Source of the DNA: Emydura subglobosa
Taxonomy: Eukaryota > Chordata > Testudines > Chelidae
NCBI GenBank assembly: GCA_007922225.1
Contig: ML679954.1
Coordinates: 18,885,008-18,949,007, forward strand
Length of the DNA: 64,000 bases
Direction of reading: 5' to 3'
The position numbers and the translations under genes were made by a program. Position 1 is the stretch's first letter. Every line of letters starts with the position of its first letter. Of this stretch, positions 36,601 through 46,710 are shown piece after piece. Below the pieces are notes generated by a model that worked only from the letters and a program-made list of their open reading frames with translations, was not told where the DNA came from and searched no databases.

Positions 36601-37679
36601 TCAAGACCCAGTTATGTTTTTCCATACCTGTGTGTGTGTATAATATACATGTAATATAAACGTTAGAATGGGTGTATGAGAGAGACATAAAAAATAAGGC
36701 TTTATAATGGAACACTGTTCGTTTGCTACTTTAACAGTGGAGATACCTTTGTATTATGAAGGCTATATTAATCACTTTTGGTGTCTGGCATTGATAAACT
36801 GGGGTTTAAAATCCCATCCTAGGTTCCCAAGTAGTGAGAAGTCCTGCGGCTGTGACCAGCAATTAGTCTTGTCATCATTAACTTAGAGACTCCTGATGTC
36901 TTATCAAACCTAACTAACAGCAGACTTTTAATTCCCAAGGGCAGGGAGAAGAGATGGGGGGGAACAACAAGGAAAGAGAATACAACCAGGGCCTGTAGGT
37001 ATTCATGGCTATGTGCTCTGCTTGATGTCACTTTATTTTTTCTTTTTGAACTGTTGCTAAATAAAGAACTTCCTATCTGAACTAACCCTTTTGGGGAAGT
37101 CTGCTTAAGAAGGACTAGCTGCTATGCCATCTGAGCTATTGTAAGTAGGCAAGCAGGTGAGGTGAGAGAATAAAGGACTTTTTTTTTTTTATTGGCATCA
37201 TCTGTCTATTGTAAATGAAATGCAAAGGTTTACAGTCTACAGTTTTGTGCTTTTATTTCAGCTCTGTAAATGTTAGTATGTGTGTGGAACACATCCCGCT
37301 CTCCCTAGTAATAATACAGCAACTTTTAATTTATTATCTGAAGTCATATTTTGGTTATAAAATATAAAAAAGGTAACTAGAGTGCCTGATTTTTGTCTGG
37401 GAGAACATGAACAGTAACATTGAAAACTTCCCCAATGCTGCCATGCAATGCACCTCAAATGAAACTTAAAACAACTATCAGAGAGAATTCAGTCCCCATG
37501 CAAAGTAAATCCTTGACTTCTCTTCAGAGACTACCAACTAAGGTGTCATTCAGTTGTAATGAGAGTTCTTAGGATGTAGATGTGCCCACCAAGTGAGATC
37601 ATCCTGTCATCAAATAGGCCAACAAATCATAATCAAATAATAATGCATTTCTGTTACTGCTAACCAGGGCTTAATTTGA
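36601..37679. other. No feature recognised
   Basis: AT-rich; a short TG repeat near 36632. Nothing else. Confidence 0.5.
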
Positions 37680-37798
37680 ACTAGAGGTTTAAGCACCAAG
37701 ACTGTAAACACTTTAGTATATGCTTAACTCTGAGCACGTAAGGAGCACTTGCATGCTTAAAGTTTAGCTCAGGCACGTTTGCAGAATCAGGGTCTTAG
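37680..37798. repeat. Palindromic MITE-like unit (family A), third copy
   Basis: 'ggtttaagcaccaagactgt', 'tatatgcttaactctgagca' and on the right 'gcatgcttaaagtttagctc', 'ttgcagaatcagggtctta'. Arms and core as in 4626-4747. Confidence 0.55.
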
Positions 37799-39721
37799 AG
37801 TTCATAGCTTTTTCCCCAAAAAGCAATTTTTTAAGGCTCCCAAATCAACTTAAAAAATGTTAACTAGGAAAATTGGTCATTGGTCTGTGCTGAGGCCTTG
37901 GAGGTTTATTATAGAAAAAGCTCTTCAAAAGCCTGTTGGCTTTCAGCTGGGGCAGGGAGGGGCAGGAAAGAAAATATAACTGGCTATATTAGCAATACAA
38001 GACAACTTCTTGGTTGATTTGTATTGCTGTATAAATCACACTCGTTTCCATGTTTGCAAATATTTTAAGCACTAGCCTTCATACCACAAGTAGGATGTTG
38101 TTTCCCTCAAAAGTTAGTATACCACACTGAAGATTCCAGTTGGTCTCATGAATCTAAATGACAAGAAAGGGTTTGGAGAATTGGACTATTGTCATTGGAA
38201 AAGATAAGACTTTGAGGTGACCCCAATAGAAGCTTTAAATATTGCAAAAGGGACTGAGGGACTTAATAGTGATAACTTGACAAATGGGGCCATACAAGTA
38301 AACTAGCACCAGCAAAGGAATATCACCCCATAATCCTGAGGGCACAGAATCTGAGTTGTGATGCTGCTATATTGTCTTTCTAAATGTAATTCATTACAAA
38401 ACTAATGCATGTCAGGAATTTTTTAATAAAACATCTCTCGTGACTTCTGCACATGTCATGAAGAACTGTTTTCCCTTGATTTATTTGTGACAAACAAGGA
38501 CTTGAAAAAGTAGTCTTGCTATACAAGTCATCTGGGCTGTTGACTAGGTTCCCATTGCTTCTTGGTTGTTATCAGAGGCATCTCCCTATTCTGCCTATGC
38601 ATAAGACTGGCTCTGTTTTTAAATCCTGTACTTCCAGAATTTTTCATTTGATCAGAATTGAAACACTTTGGAGGATTCTGCTAAGGAAGGAATCAGAGTC
38701 CAAAAAATAAGAAGTTTATTTTAGTTTAACTCTATTCTTGGTAGAAAATGGCAAGACTTTGTGCTGGTGAAACATTGTGGGATTTTACATGGACTTGCTT
38801 GTCTGCAGCACCCAAATCCTGGCAAGAGATCTGTATGAGCAGAGTGAAAATGTGCCAGTGGGAAAACATGAAATCAGTACACAGAGCTGTCAGCTCCATT
38901 GTCTGTGGCACAACCCAGGCTGCAGGGCTCCCCAGAAAGCAAAGTGGAGAAAACTCACAAGAGCACGAGCCCTTAGCCATCTCCCACTCTACTAAGGAGC
39001 CTAGAGTTGGCTATTGCAGCCAGGGATAAGGCAGGGCTAAGAGTCACAGAAATATGCTGATTTCAAGTGCATCTCTTAGGCAGCCTTTTCCTGCAGGGTT
39101 TCTGTAAGTGGAATCTTGAGTGGAACTTGGGCTTGCCATAAGAGAATAACTATCAGTGATAATTATGCCACCTGTACTCCTCCTGGAAGTGAATCTGTCA
39201 CTGGCATGCAACCGATCATAAAGGCACAGAGGCTATTCTTTACTAGTACCTGAGCTGGTGACTCCACTGGCTTCAAGTATTTCTCCAGGACCTAGGATGG
39301 GTATTATCTTTCTCAGCTTTATCCTTTTCTAGTAGTCATTAACAATCATTTAGTCTAACCATTTTCTTGTGTATCTTGGGATGACACAGTGTTTGAATAC
39401 CCAGTCTTAAACTATGGTTTGGAATTCATCTAAATCACACTGCTTCCTTGTCTGACTTTCTCTTTCAATAGACCAGGTTTTGTGAGAATGTGTCATATGT
39501 GTGACCAGTAAGTATTGCTTCTAGTGTTTGCAACTTGGAAGTTTAGTTATAGTCTATAATTGGTAAATATCCATTCCCTGGATAAGCCTCTCCCAGAGTT
39601 CATTTGGCATCTTTAGGCATCTGAGTCTCCCTTTTTGTTGATGCTATTGACTTCTGTCTTATTTAAACAGAGAGGGCCTGCTTCTCCAATACTTTGCACT
39701 TTGAATAGTCAAGCACATTGT
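37799..39721. other. No feature recognised
   Basis: AT-rich. The frames at 38732-39029 overlap in three phases on both strands, and none has a recognisable domain. Confidence 0.5.
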
Positions 39722-39840
39722 TGTTATTTATTTGTACTATCATAGCACCCAGGACCTCTAGTCATGGACCGAGATCCTATTGTGCTAGATGCTGCTGTAA
39801 AAATGTAGAAAAAAAGACAGTCATCTGTGTAAAGGGGGTG
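39722..39840 (-). repeat. Interspersed repeat tail, antisense copy of 10686-10775
   Basis: 'tatttatttgtactatcata', 'gcacccaggacctctagtca', 'ttgtgctagatgctgctgta', 'aaaaaaagacagtcatctgt'. Complement of the family at 10686-10775. Confidence 0.6.
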
Positions 39841-41377
39841 TGGAACACTACTCTTCTGATTGAGTTTCGTTTTACACGCTTTACACAGTTCTAATTTGCT
39901 ATCCAATGTTTAAGGCAGTAAAGATCAGGCCTGGATTTGTATCAATATATCCAGGTATTTCTAGTTAAAACAGTATTGCTTATGCACATATTTTTCTAGT
40001 CCTAAATGCCTTAGCTGAATTATTTTTAATCTCTCTTTTCTCTGTGTAAAGTGGGTTACTAGTTTTCATTCTTTCAGTTCCTTCAAACATCACTGTAAAT
40101 CCACTATTCTTAATTTCTCTTTGCTGGTTATCTTCTCTTATTTATATTTTAAATGCTGTCAGTACCCCAGTATGGTTTGTGTCTGACTTGATTTCAGTTT
40201 GTTTTTTTCCATTCCTAAACAGATTGTCAAGTAGCACGTGTTTGCACAAAATATCTTTAGCTATTCTATGTTGACACTGGTATCTGTCATTTATATTCAG
40301 TAACATCAATCATCCACTGTTTTATCCAGTTATTCATTGTTTTGAGGTGATGGGATTATAATTTCATTGTCTCTGTAGCCATGGCATCACTGTCTGGTTT
40401 AAAACAAACAAACAAAAAAATGAGAACTGTAGTCGACAATCTGTTTGTTTCATTAAACAACATAAATGAATAAAATGTTACTGTTTTCTTAAGAAAGGCC
40501 CAAGTAAATGTGTGCTCAAATTGAGAAGAAGTTTTGTGTATAGACTACCACATTGTCCTGTGATCATATTGCTTGTGACTTAGAATGGGAATGATCAAAT
40601 GATAACTTGACAAAATTTGTAATACTCCATAGTCATTTTAGAGACCATAGGCAGATTCTAAATAGGGATAAAAATAACTTAAATGGGGGCATACCAGTTT
40701 ATAGGATCAGGCCTTATCATGGTCTTTAAGTATTCCTTTAAATCTTTCATTTGTATTTGCATACTTTTTCTATCTCAATTGTGTGCCCGGGAGTGTGGTT
40801 AATAGATTTGGTATGAACTTTCCCATAACTCTGTAACCCTTTTCTCGTTTTAAATGGAGCCATTTCCAGAGCAGGTGGCTTCAGGTCTTAATAAGCTTCC
40901 TGGATGTGGATATTTCATTGTTTCCCTCCCCCACTGAACTGAAGCATCATCTGTTTTTTCTCTGAGACTTGTTTTAGGATGTGATCTTATACTGATTCAT
41001 CTTGCCAGGTACAAGCAAGTCACAGCAACATGTCATCACTTCTCTGTCCTTCTGTAGCTGGCTGGCACCCTATGCAGTATTTATTGTAAACCTGGTTTTA
41101 AGTGCATATATTTTCTATGGGGAAATATTGAAGCTGGGTGAAATATAATTTTATTTTTGACAACTCGTCAAAATCTTTGACAAATTGGAGCAATTGTTGA
41201 CACATCATGCCGCGTGTACTGTATATCATTTGGATTAGGGTCACTGAGTATTCTTTAGGAAATACTTAAAATATAGAGCTGTATTTGTTGATCACATAAA
41301 ACCCACAAAATTAATCAGCATACCAGACCTGGCAAACCCTATTCCATGAAATCTTAAGGGTTAGTAGCAGCTACTCA
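39841..41377. other. No feature recognised
   Basis: AT-rich, nothing identified. Confidence 0.5.
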
Positions 41378-41393
41378 AGCCTTGTCTACACTG
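41378..41393 (+). repeat. Harbinger left terminal inverted repeat
   Basis: AGCCTTGTCTACACTG. The complementary right end differs at a few bases. Exact borders are uncertain by 1-2 bp. Confidence 0.65.
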
Positions 41394-42306
41394 GCAATGG
41401 GGGTCGACGTAATGCCACTTACATCGACCCCCTAAAGTATGCGTTTCCACTGGCACATAAGTTCCGCTGACCTAAATCACAGTAAAAGTTCACCTAATAA
41501 AACCACCTCTGCAAGTGGTGTAGCACTGAAGTCAAATTCCATGGATCGAATTAGTGTCAGTATAGGCAAAGCACAACGTAAATTAATGCCATTGGCCTCT
41601 GGGTGGTATCCCATAATGCTCTGTTATGACTGTTCTGGACAGCCACACTCTGCTGTAACATGGCCATGTAAACAGGAAATAGCTCTTCCCCTCAAGCCCC
41701 GGGAAATTTTGAATTTCTGTTTCCAGTTTGGTCAGCGCGGAGAGAGCTTAGTAGCTGAATCACTCATGGGGACGGCACACCCCAGACACACTCCAGAATG
41801 GAGTCGACCAGAGGTTTTGGATCTCATCGGTCTGTGGGGCAAAGAGTCTGTTCTGGTTCAGCTCTGAGCCAGCAAATGAAATTTGGATGTCTACAAGAAG
41901 ATATCTTGCAGCATGCTGGAGAAAGGGCACAACAGGGACGTGCAGTAGTGCCGCATTAAGATAAAAAAGCTGAGGTAGGCTTATCCAAAAACTACAGAAG
42001 CTAAAAGCTGTTCTGGCTCCTTGCCCTAAACATGCCACTTTTACGAAGAGCTGCATGTGATTCTTGATGGTAACCCCCCCGCTCCCTCCCCCACTGTGCC
42101 ACCACGCAGTATTACAATACCTCCGAAGAATCCCAGTTCAGGATGAAAGGACTCTGTTGATGAGAAGGAAAAGGGTGAGGAGAGCAGGGTGCAGGAGAGC
42201 CAGGGTATCCATTCTCCCTGAGAGCCAGGACCTGTTCATTACCCAGAGCAGCCCAGCCACACACAGGAGAGCGGGACTGACTGAGATGCCGGGGAAGGCA
42301 TATCTG

Positions 42307-43217
42307 GTGAGTGTGTGTGGCAAATCTAATTTTTGTGGTTATTTCCCCTGTCCAGTCCAGGAGTTTTTGTTTTTGAGAGAATGGGCTTCTTGGGTGTTGA
42401 CAAACTTCAGAGGAGGGTTACCCCCAGAACAGGCTATTTATGTGCAGAGGGATGCTCTGAGAATCCTCTGTGGATATCTCAAGGAAATTTTCATGTAGGT
42501 AATCTATAATTCTTTGCAGAAGGTTTCTGGGGAAGGCGGCCCTATTTCTTCCACCGTGGTAGGAGATTTTAGCCCACCACTCTGCTATTAAATGAGCAGG
42601 CATCATCGCGGAACACAGCATAGCAGCATAAGGGCCAGGCCTGTACATCAATGCTTGCAGGAAATCTTCCCTTTCCACCTGCATTATCCTCAGGAGACTG
42701 ATATCACACACGGTCACATAGAGAGGATGGCGCAAGTTTACAGTATCCGATGAATATAGTCACTGTGTATTATTTCCCTGCCATGGACAGTGTCGTTGGG
42801 TGCCTACACAAGACAATTCCTAGTCATGTTGTTGTTGCTTTGGGCATTATGGATCGGGACATTATTTGCTCTAGGTTTTCTGCCACCACGCTTCACCCGC
42901 AGCGTCCTCTAATCTGTTTTGCCCACCTCCTCCCAAACCAGTCCTTGGCATGTTACAGGGGAGCCCGGTGATCCATCACCTTGCTCGGGTGTGGATTGTG
43001 GAATTTAGTGCTAATGGAACCTCTCTATAATGGATGCAAGAGCCCCTTGCTTACTATGTCTGGAATGCCACTCCTACCCATCCAGTATGAACAGATTGGA
43101 ATGTGCTTCTGGCTTCGCCTTGTGAACATGAAGGGGAGTTCTTTTTACATTGTAACACTTCTTTTACTACTTTGGGTCAGCTAACAATGGAAACTTTGTG
43201 CTGTGCTTTTCTTACAG
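42307..43217 (+). other. Apparent intron of the Harbinger accessory gene
   Basis: Starts GTGAGT at 42307 and ends in the pyrimidine-rich acceptor 'tgtgcttttcttacag' at 43217. Exon homology to the accessory protein stops before it and resumes after it. It contains an antisense open frame of 105 codons (42418-42735), listed separately. Confidence 0.55.
42418..42735 (-). CDS. Antisense 105-codon open frame inside the Harbinger intron
   Basis: An uninterrupted minus-strand frame with ordinary, non-biased composition. It includes the segments AEWWAKISYHGGRNRAAFPR and LLQRIIDYLHENFLEIS. I do not recognise a domain. It stays open while both known genes of the element are riddled with stops, and it reads in the same direction as the transposase. 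It could be part of a further element-encoded product or a conserved exon, or simply chance. There is no evidence of expression and no clear splice signals were assigned. Confidence 0.25.
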   Translation of the reverse strand: MRHPLYVTVCDISLLRIMQVEREDFLQALMYRPGPYAAMLCSAMMPAHLIAEWWAKISYHGGRNRAAFPRNLLQRIIDYLHENFLEISTEDSQSIPLHINSLFWG

Positions 43218-43739
43218 TCGACACCTCAGCCTTCAGCCCACCTTGCAGAACTCCCACTGAAAGACTTTCCCAGATTAGGAAGCGGGGGGGAAAAAAATGT
43301 GGAATGACCTGTTCAGCAAACTAATGAACATGGCTGCTGATACAGAGCTGGTCCTTATCTGAAAAACTAGACATGGACATGGAACACAGAAGATCAGCAC
43401 AGGAGCATGACACGCAACAGGAGATGTTGCATATTATGAGGGATCAGTCTGTCATACTGAGGCGTCTGGTAGAGCTCCAGGAAGAGCAGCAGCAGCAGGA
43501 CATTCTCCCTCTGCAGCCCCTCCAAAATGCTCAACTGTCTACCACTTTATCATCCTCCACCTCCAAGCACTCTAGGAGGAGGCTGAGCAGGGTGCAGTAT
43601 GTGCTGCACTCCATACCAGAGGAGGCAAGCAGAAAGATGCGACGGCCCCTTTAAGAACTGCATGCAACCACAATTGCTTGCACAGTGATACTTTACAATG
43701 TTAACTTATCTTCCTTTTCCCCCACTGAAACGGGTGAGA

Positions 43740-43745
43740 AATAAA
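43740..43745 (+). terminator. Poly-A signal for the accessory gene
   Basis: AATAAA about 85 bp after the end of accessory-gene homology, on the + strand. Confidence 0.6.
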
Positions 43746-43772
43746 ACTTTGGTGCTTTAAAAAACATCGGTC

Positions 43773-43778
43773 TTTATT
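43773..43778 (-). terminator. Poly-A signal for the transposase gene
   Basis: TTTATT on +, i.e. AATAAA on -, just beyond the 3' end of transposase homology. It faces the + strand signal 33 bp away. Confidence 0.6.
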
Positions 43779-43864
43779 CATTCATAGCTTGGGCAGGGAA
43801 AGGAGAGGGGGGCTGCTGATGTGAGAGTGGGGGATGGGAAAGAAAGGCACAGAGACATACATTA

Positions 43865-45228
43865 CTGCAGTTCATTGCAAAACCAGTTTTTCACTGCTTC
43901 CTGTAGGCAACGTACTCCGCAGTTGGGTCTGAGCGTAGTGCTGGAATCTGGCTCCTCAAAATTTGCAGCCAGTCTATCAGCCTCCACGGCCCAATTTTGG
44001 GGAAACTTTTCACCCTTTGTTTCACACAAATTAAGGAGCACACAGCATGTAGATATAACTGATGGGATGTTCTTTTCACTGATGTCAAGCCTAGTGAGTA
44101 GACATCTCTATCTGTCTTTTAAGCGGCCAAATGAACATTCTACCACCATTCTGCACTTGCTGAGCCTATTATTGAAATGCTCCTTCTCACTGTCCAGGTG
44201 CCCCATGTAGGGCTTCATTAGCCAAGGGATCAAGGGGTAGGCAGGATCCCCCCCAGTATTACTATTAGTATTTCAACATCCCCAATATTTATTTTTTGGT
44301 CAGGGAAGAAAATGCCCGCCTGCATCTTATTGAACAGACCTGAGTTCCTAAAGATGTGCGTGTCATGACCTTTCCAGACCTCCCCACACTGATGTCGGTG
44401 AAATATCCTTTGTGACCCACAAGGGCCTGCAACACCATTGAGAAGTATCCCTTCTGGTTTATGTACTCTGTGGCAAGGTGTTCAGGTGCTAAGATAGGGA
44501 TATGCGTGCCATCTATTTGCCCTCCCCCACACACACATAGTTTGGGAACCCCATTGTGACAAACCTGTACGCTATGTCCTGCACATTTCCCAGAGTCAAT
44601 ACCCTTCATAGCAGAAGTCTATTAATGGCCCTGCACACTTCCATTACAGCAGCACCAATGGTGGATTTACCACCTCCGAATTGATTCCCAACTGACCAGT
44701 AGCAGTCTGAAGTTGCCAACTTCTCCACTGTCAGAGCTGGTCTCAAGTAAGTATTCATGCACTTCAGGGCCGGGGACAGCTTCGCGTAAAGTTAAAAGAA
44801 AGTGGGCTTTCACATACGAAAGTTCTGCAGCCACTGCTCATCATCCCACACCTTCATAATGATGAGATCTCACCAGTCTTTGCTTGTTTTCTGGAACCAG
44901 AACCAACACTCCATGGACTGAAGATGATGCGTGACAGCCTGCAGCAAAGGGAATTGTTTTGCTCTATGGCTTGTAGCAGCAGGGCCTCAGTAACATCCCT
45001 ATTTTCTGTGCTGCAGCTCCTCTCTCACCTTTGAAAATACTGCAGGATAAGCCATGAAGTATTTGTGATGCTCACAATGATAGTGCAGAGCTGAGCGGGC
45101 TCTATGCCTCTCCAGCAATGGCATGCGAGCGGCATAGTAAAATGGCGCGAAAAAGAATTTGCAGTTTGTTTGGGACAAGAAGGGAGGGGGAGGGAGCACG
45201 TTGCATCATGGGAGGACAAGATTCCCAA
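43865..45228 (-). pseudogene. Harbinger (HARBI1-type) DDE transposase, broken
   Basis: The DDE nuclease that cuts and pastes the element. Reading down the minus strand: an N-terminal part with ITNTSWLILQYFQR and LLLQAIEQNN; a helix-turn-helix region with GGGKSTIG; then the nuclease core. The first catalytic Asp is in QIDGTHIPIL (codon 44511-44513), followed by HLATEYINQKGYFSMVLQA. The second is in GGDPAYPLIPWLMKPY (codon 44246-44248). The catalytic Glu is in RMVVECSFGRLK (codon 44138-44140). The C-terminus continues to about 43870 with CCVLLNLCETK-like segments. The segments fall in different frames with intervening stops, so no enzyme can be made. The longest open piece is 44289-44609. The gene is convergent with the accessory gene. 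Confidence 0.85.
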
Positions 45229-45409
45229 AGGCCTCTGCAGCTAGTTGCACTGCGGTACAGCTACCCATGGTGCACTACTTTGAGTGTCAACCCAAGCATG
45301 GCGAGTGGGGATGCAAGAGCCCAATGCAAGGAGTGTGGTGTGATCACGCTCCTGTGACTTCTAAAATTCGACAGGTGAAAGTTGATTTAAAATACATCGA
45401 CTTCACTCT

Positions 45410-45426
45410 GCAGTGTGGACATACCC
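45410..45426 (-). repeat. Harbinger right terminal inverted repeat
   Basis: Reads CAGTGTGGACATACCCT on +; its complement AGGGTATGTCCACACTG pairs with the left end. The following TCA matches the TCA before the left end. Confidence 0.65.
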
Positions 45427-46227
45427 TCAGAAAAATCAGATGTATCACTGTCTCTCTCTGAGCCATTCAGAAAACAAATCTGTTACAACAGCATCTGTGG
45501 TGACCCTTGCTGCAGTGGCTGATAGAAGTGTTCTGTGTTTCCTCTGAAGTCTACCCAAAACTCATGGTGGGGGGGCAGTAGCTATCCTTGGCAGCTCCCT
45601 GAAACACCAAATGGGACAGCAGTCATGCCACCAGAACTGTTAGAATGCGTAGCAAGATACTGGTCTTCCCCACCAAAAGACATTCAGACAAGTGATTAGG
45701 TTTTGCTGGGTATCTGTCGTATAGGGCCTTTTAGTTCAGGAGAGTAGGAGGGGGTTAGATAAAAACAGAGACCCACATGGCTTGGTAAGGGAATTTAGCT
45801 AAGCATATTAAATCTTGCACTTTTTGTGGTTTCTCTTTCACTGGACTGATAACTTTATTGTGAGGAGACCTGTTTCCTGGGTGTGTCTACAGTAAACTTT
45901 TAAGTCAGGAAATTGTATTTAAAAAAAAAAAAAATCTTTAGTTATAGTCTACAGGTCATAAGAACTAGTAATGCTTTGAATATGCTATGGGATCTTGATG
46001 GCTTATCATGAACCATACCATAAATACATAACATTATGTCCTCAGCCTCAGACTTGTTTCCCTGATTCCAACTAAACTTACAGTTTAAAACCCATGCCAT
46101 CTTAACTAGCTCTTTTCATGGAAGCCTGGCTGCACACCTGTGGACTACAGGGGAAGAAAAGGTTAATGACGAGGACTCCTACATGCTATGGTAATACAAA
46201 TAATAAAGTGCTGCCACCCCTCCCCTT
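45427..46227. other. No feature recognised
   Basis: AT-rich; a run of 14 A at 45921-45934. Nothing else. Confidence 0.5.
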
Positions 46228-46710
46228 TATTTTCAATAGTGCAGTAGTTAGGGCACTCACCTGGGATGTAAAAGACCCAGATTTCAATCCCTGCTCTTGA
46301 GCAGAAACTTGAACCTCAATCTCTTCCTGCCCCCTGCCAGGTGAATGTCCTAACTACCAGGGTACCCTGGAATGAGTCTGTTTGTCTCTCCTGTTGAAGC
46401 TGTTCCATGTTGTATAAAATTATTTTAAAAGATGCAGGGACTGAAATCCAGGTGTCTCCTACCCTCTCCCTGCTGAGCACTCTAACCACTTGGCTATAGC
46501 GTCTCTCTCTGGCCCAATGGTTAGTTACATGCCTTATACAAAGGGGAACAGTTTCAACAGGACCAATTCCCACCCCAGAATATAGCACAGAGATTAGGGC
46601 ACTCACCTAGGAGGGGAGGGAGACATGCAGCCAAGTCTTTGTATCAGAGCGGCTATTTTAACCCATGTCTCCCACCTCCCCACAGAATGCCCTAACCACT
46701 TCTCCTCAAT
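46228..46710. repeat. tRNA-like hairpin interspersed repeat, copy 3
   Basis: The clearest copy of this family. GTAGTTAGGGCACTCACCTG (46244-46263) pairs with its complement at 46338-46357 with two mismatches, enclosing 'gacccagatttcaatccctg', which looks like a tRNA B-box region. A second, weaker pair follows: 'gagcactctaaccacttggc' near 46475 and 'gagattagggcactcaccta' near 46590. 'tgttgaagctgttccatg' links the two halves. It behaves like a dimer of fold-back tRNA-like modules. The minus-strand frame at 46316-46606 is inside it and not a gene. Confidence 0.65.

Larger units (their letters stand above)
41766..43655 (+). pseudogene. Harbinger Myb/SANT-like DNA-binding accessory gene, broken
   Basis: In active PIF/Harbinger elements this protein binds the transposase, carries it to the nucleus and recognises the element ends. 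The N-terminus is readable from an ATG at 41766: MGTAHPRHTPEWSRPEVL, then DLIGLWGKESVL, the first helix of the trihelix/MADF-like domain. The same frame continues past the TGA at 41865 through several more stops to about 42080, still showing KKLR and HFYEELHVILDG-like segments. SQDLFI near 42225 belongs to the acidic linker. A good donor (G|GTGAGT at 42307) and an acceptor (TTTTCTTACAG ending 43217) bound an apparent intron of 911 bp. After it come ERLSQIRKR and the coiled-coil C-terminus ILRRLVELQEEQQQQ, PLQPLQNA and RKMRRPL to about 43650. Numerous stops and shifts, so non-functional. Family assignment is from memory of turtle Harbinger copies. Confidence 0.78.
41378..45426. mobile_element. 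PIF/Harbinger DNA transposon, two-gene, decayed
   Basis: About 4,049 bp between imperfect terminal inverted repeats AGCCTTGTCTACACTG (left) and AGGGTATGTCCACACTG (right end read inward). Both ends are flanked by TCA (41375-41377 and 45427-45429), a 3-bp direct repeat; the usual Harbinger target duplication is TWA. It carries the two genes that define the superfamily: a Myb/SANT-like accessory gene on + and a HARBI1-type DDE transposase on -. They are convergent, with facing poly-A signals at 43740 and 43773. Subterminal 'gggggtcgacg...catcgaccccc' forms a small inverted repeat near the left end. Many stops and frameshifts show an inactive copy. Confidence 0.88.

Noticed and set aside
42064..42498. 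A 144-codon frame as an independent gene
   Set aside because: It covers the acidic linker of the Harbinger accessory gene in a shifted phase and then runs into the apparent intron.
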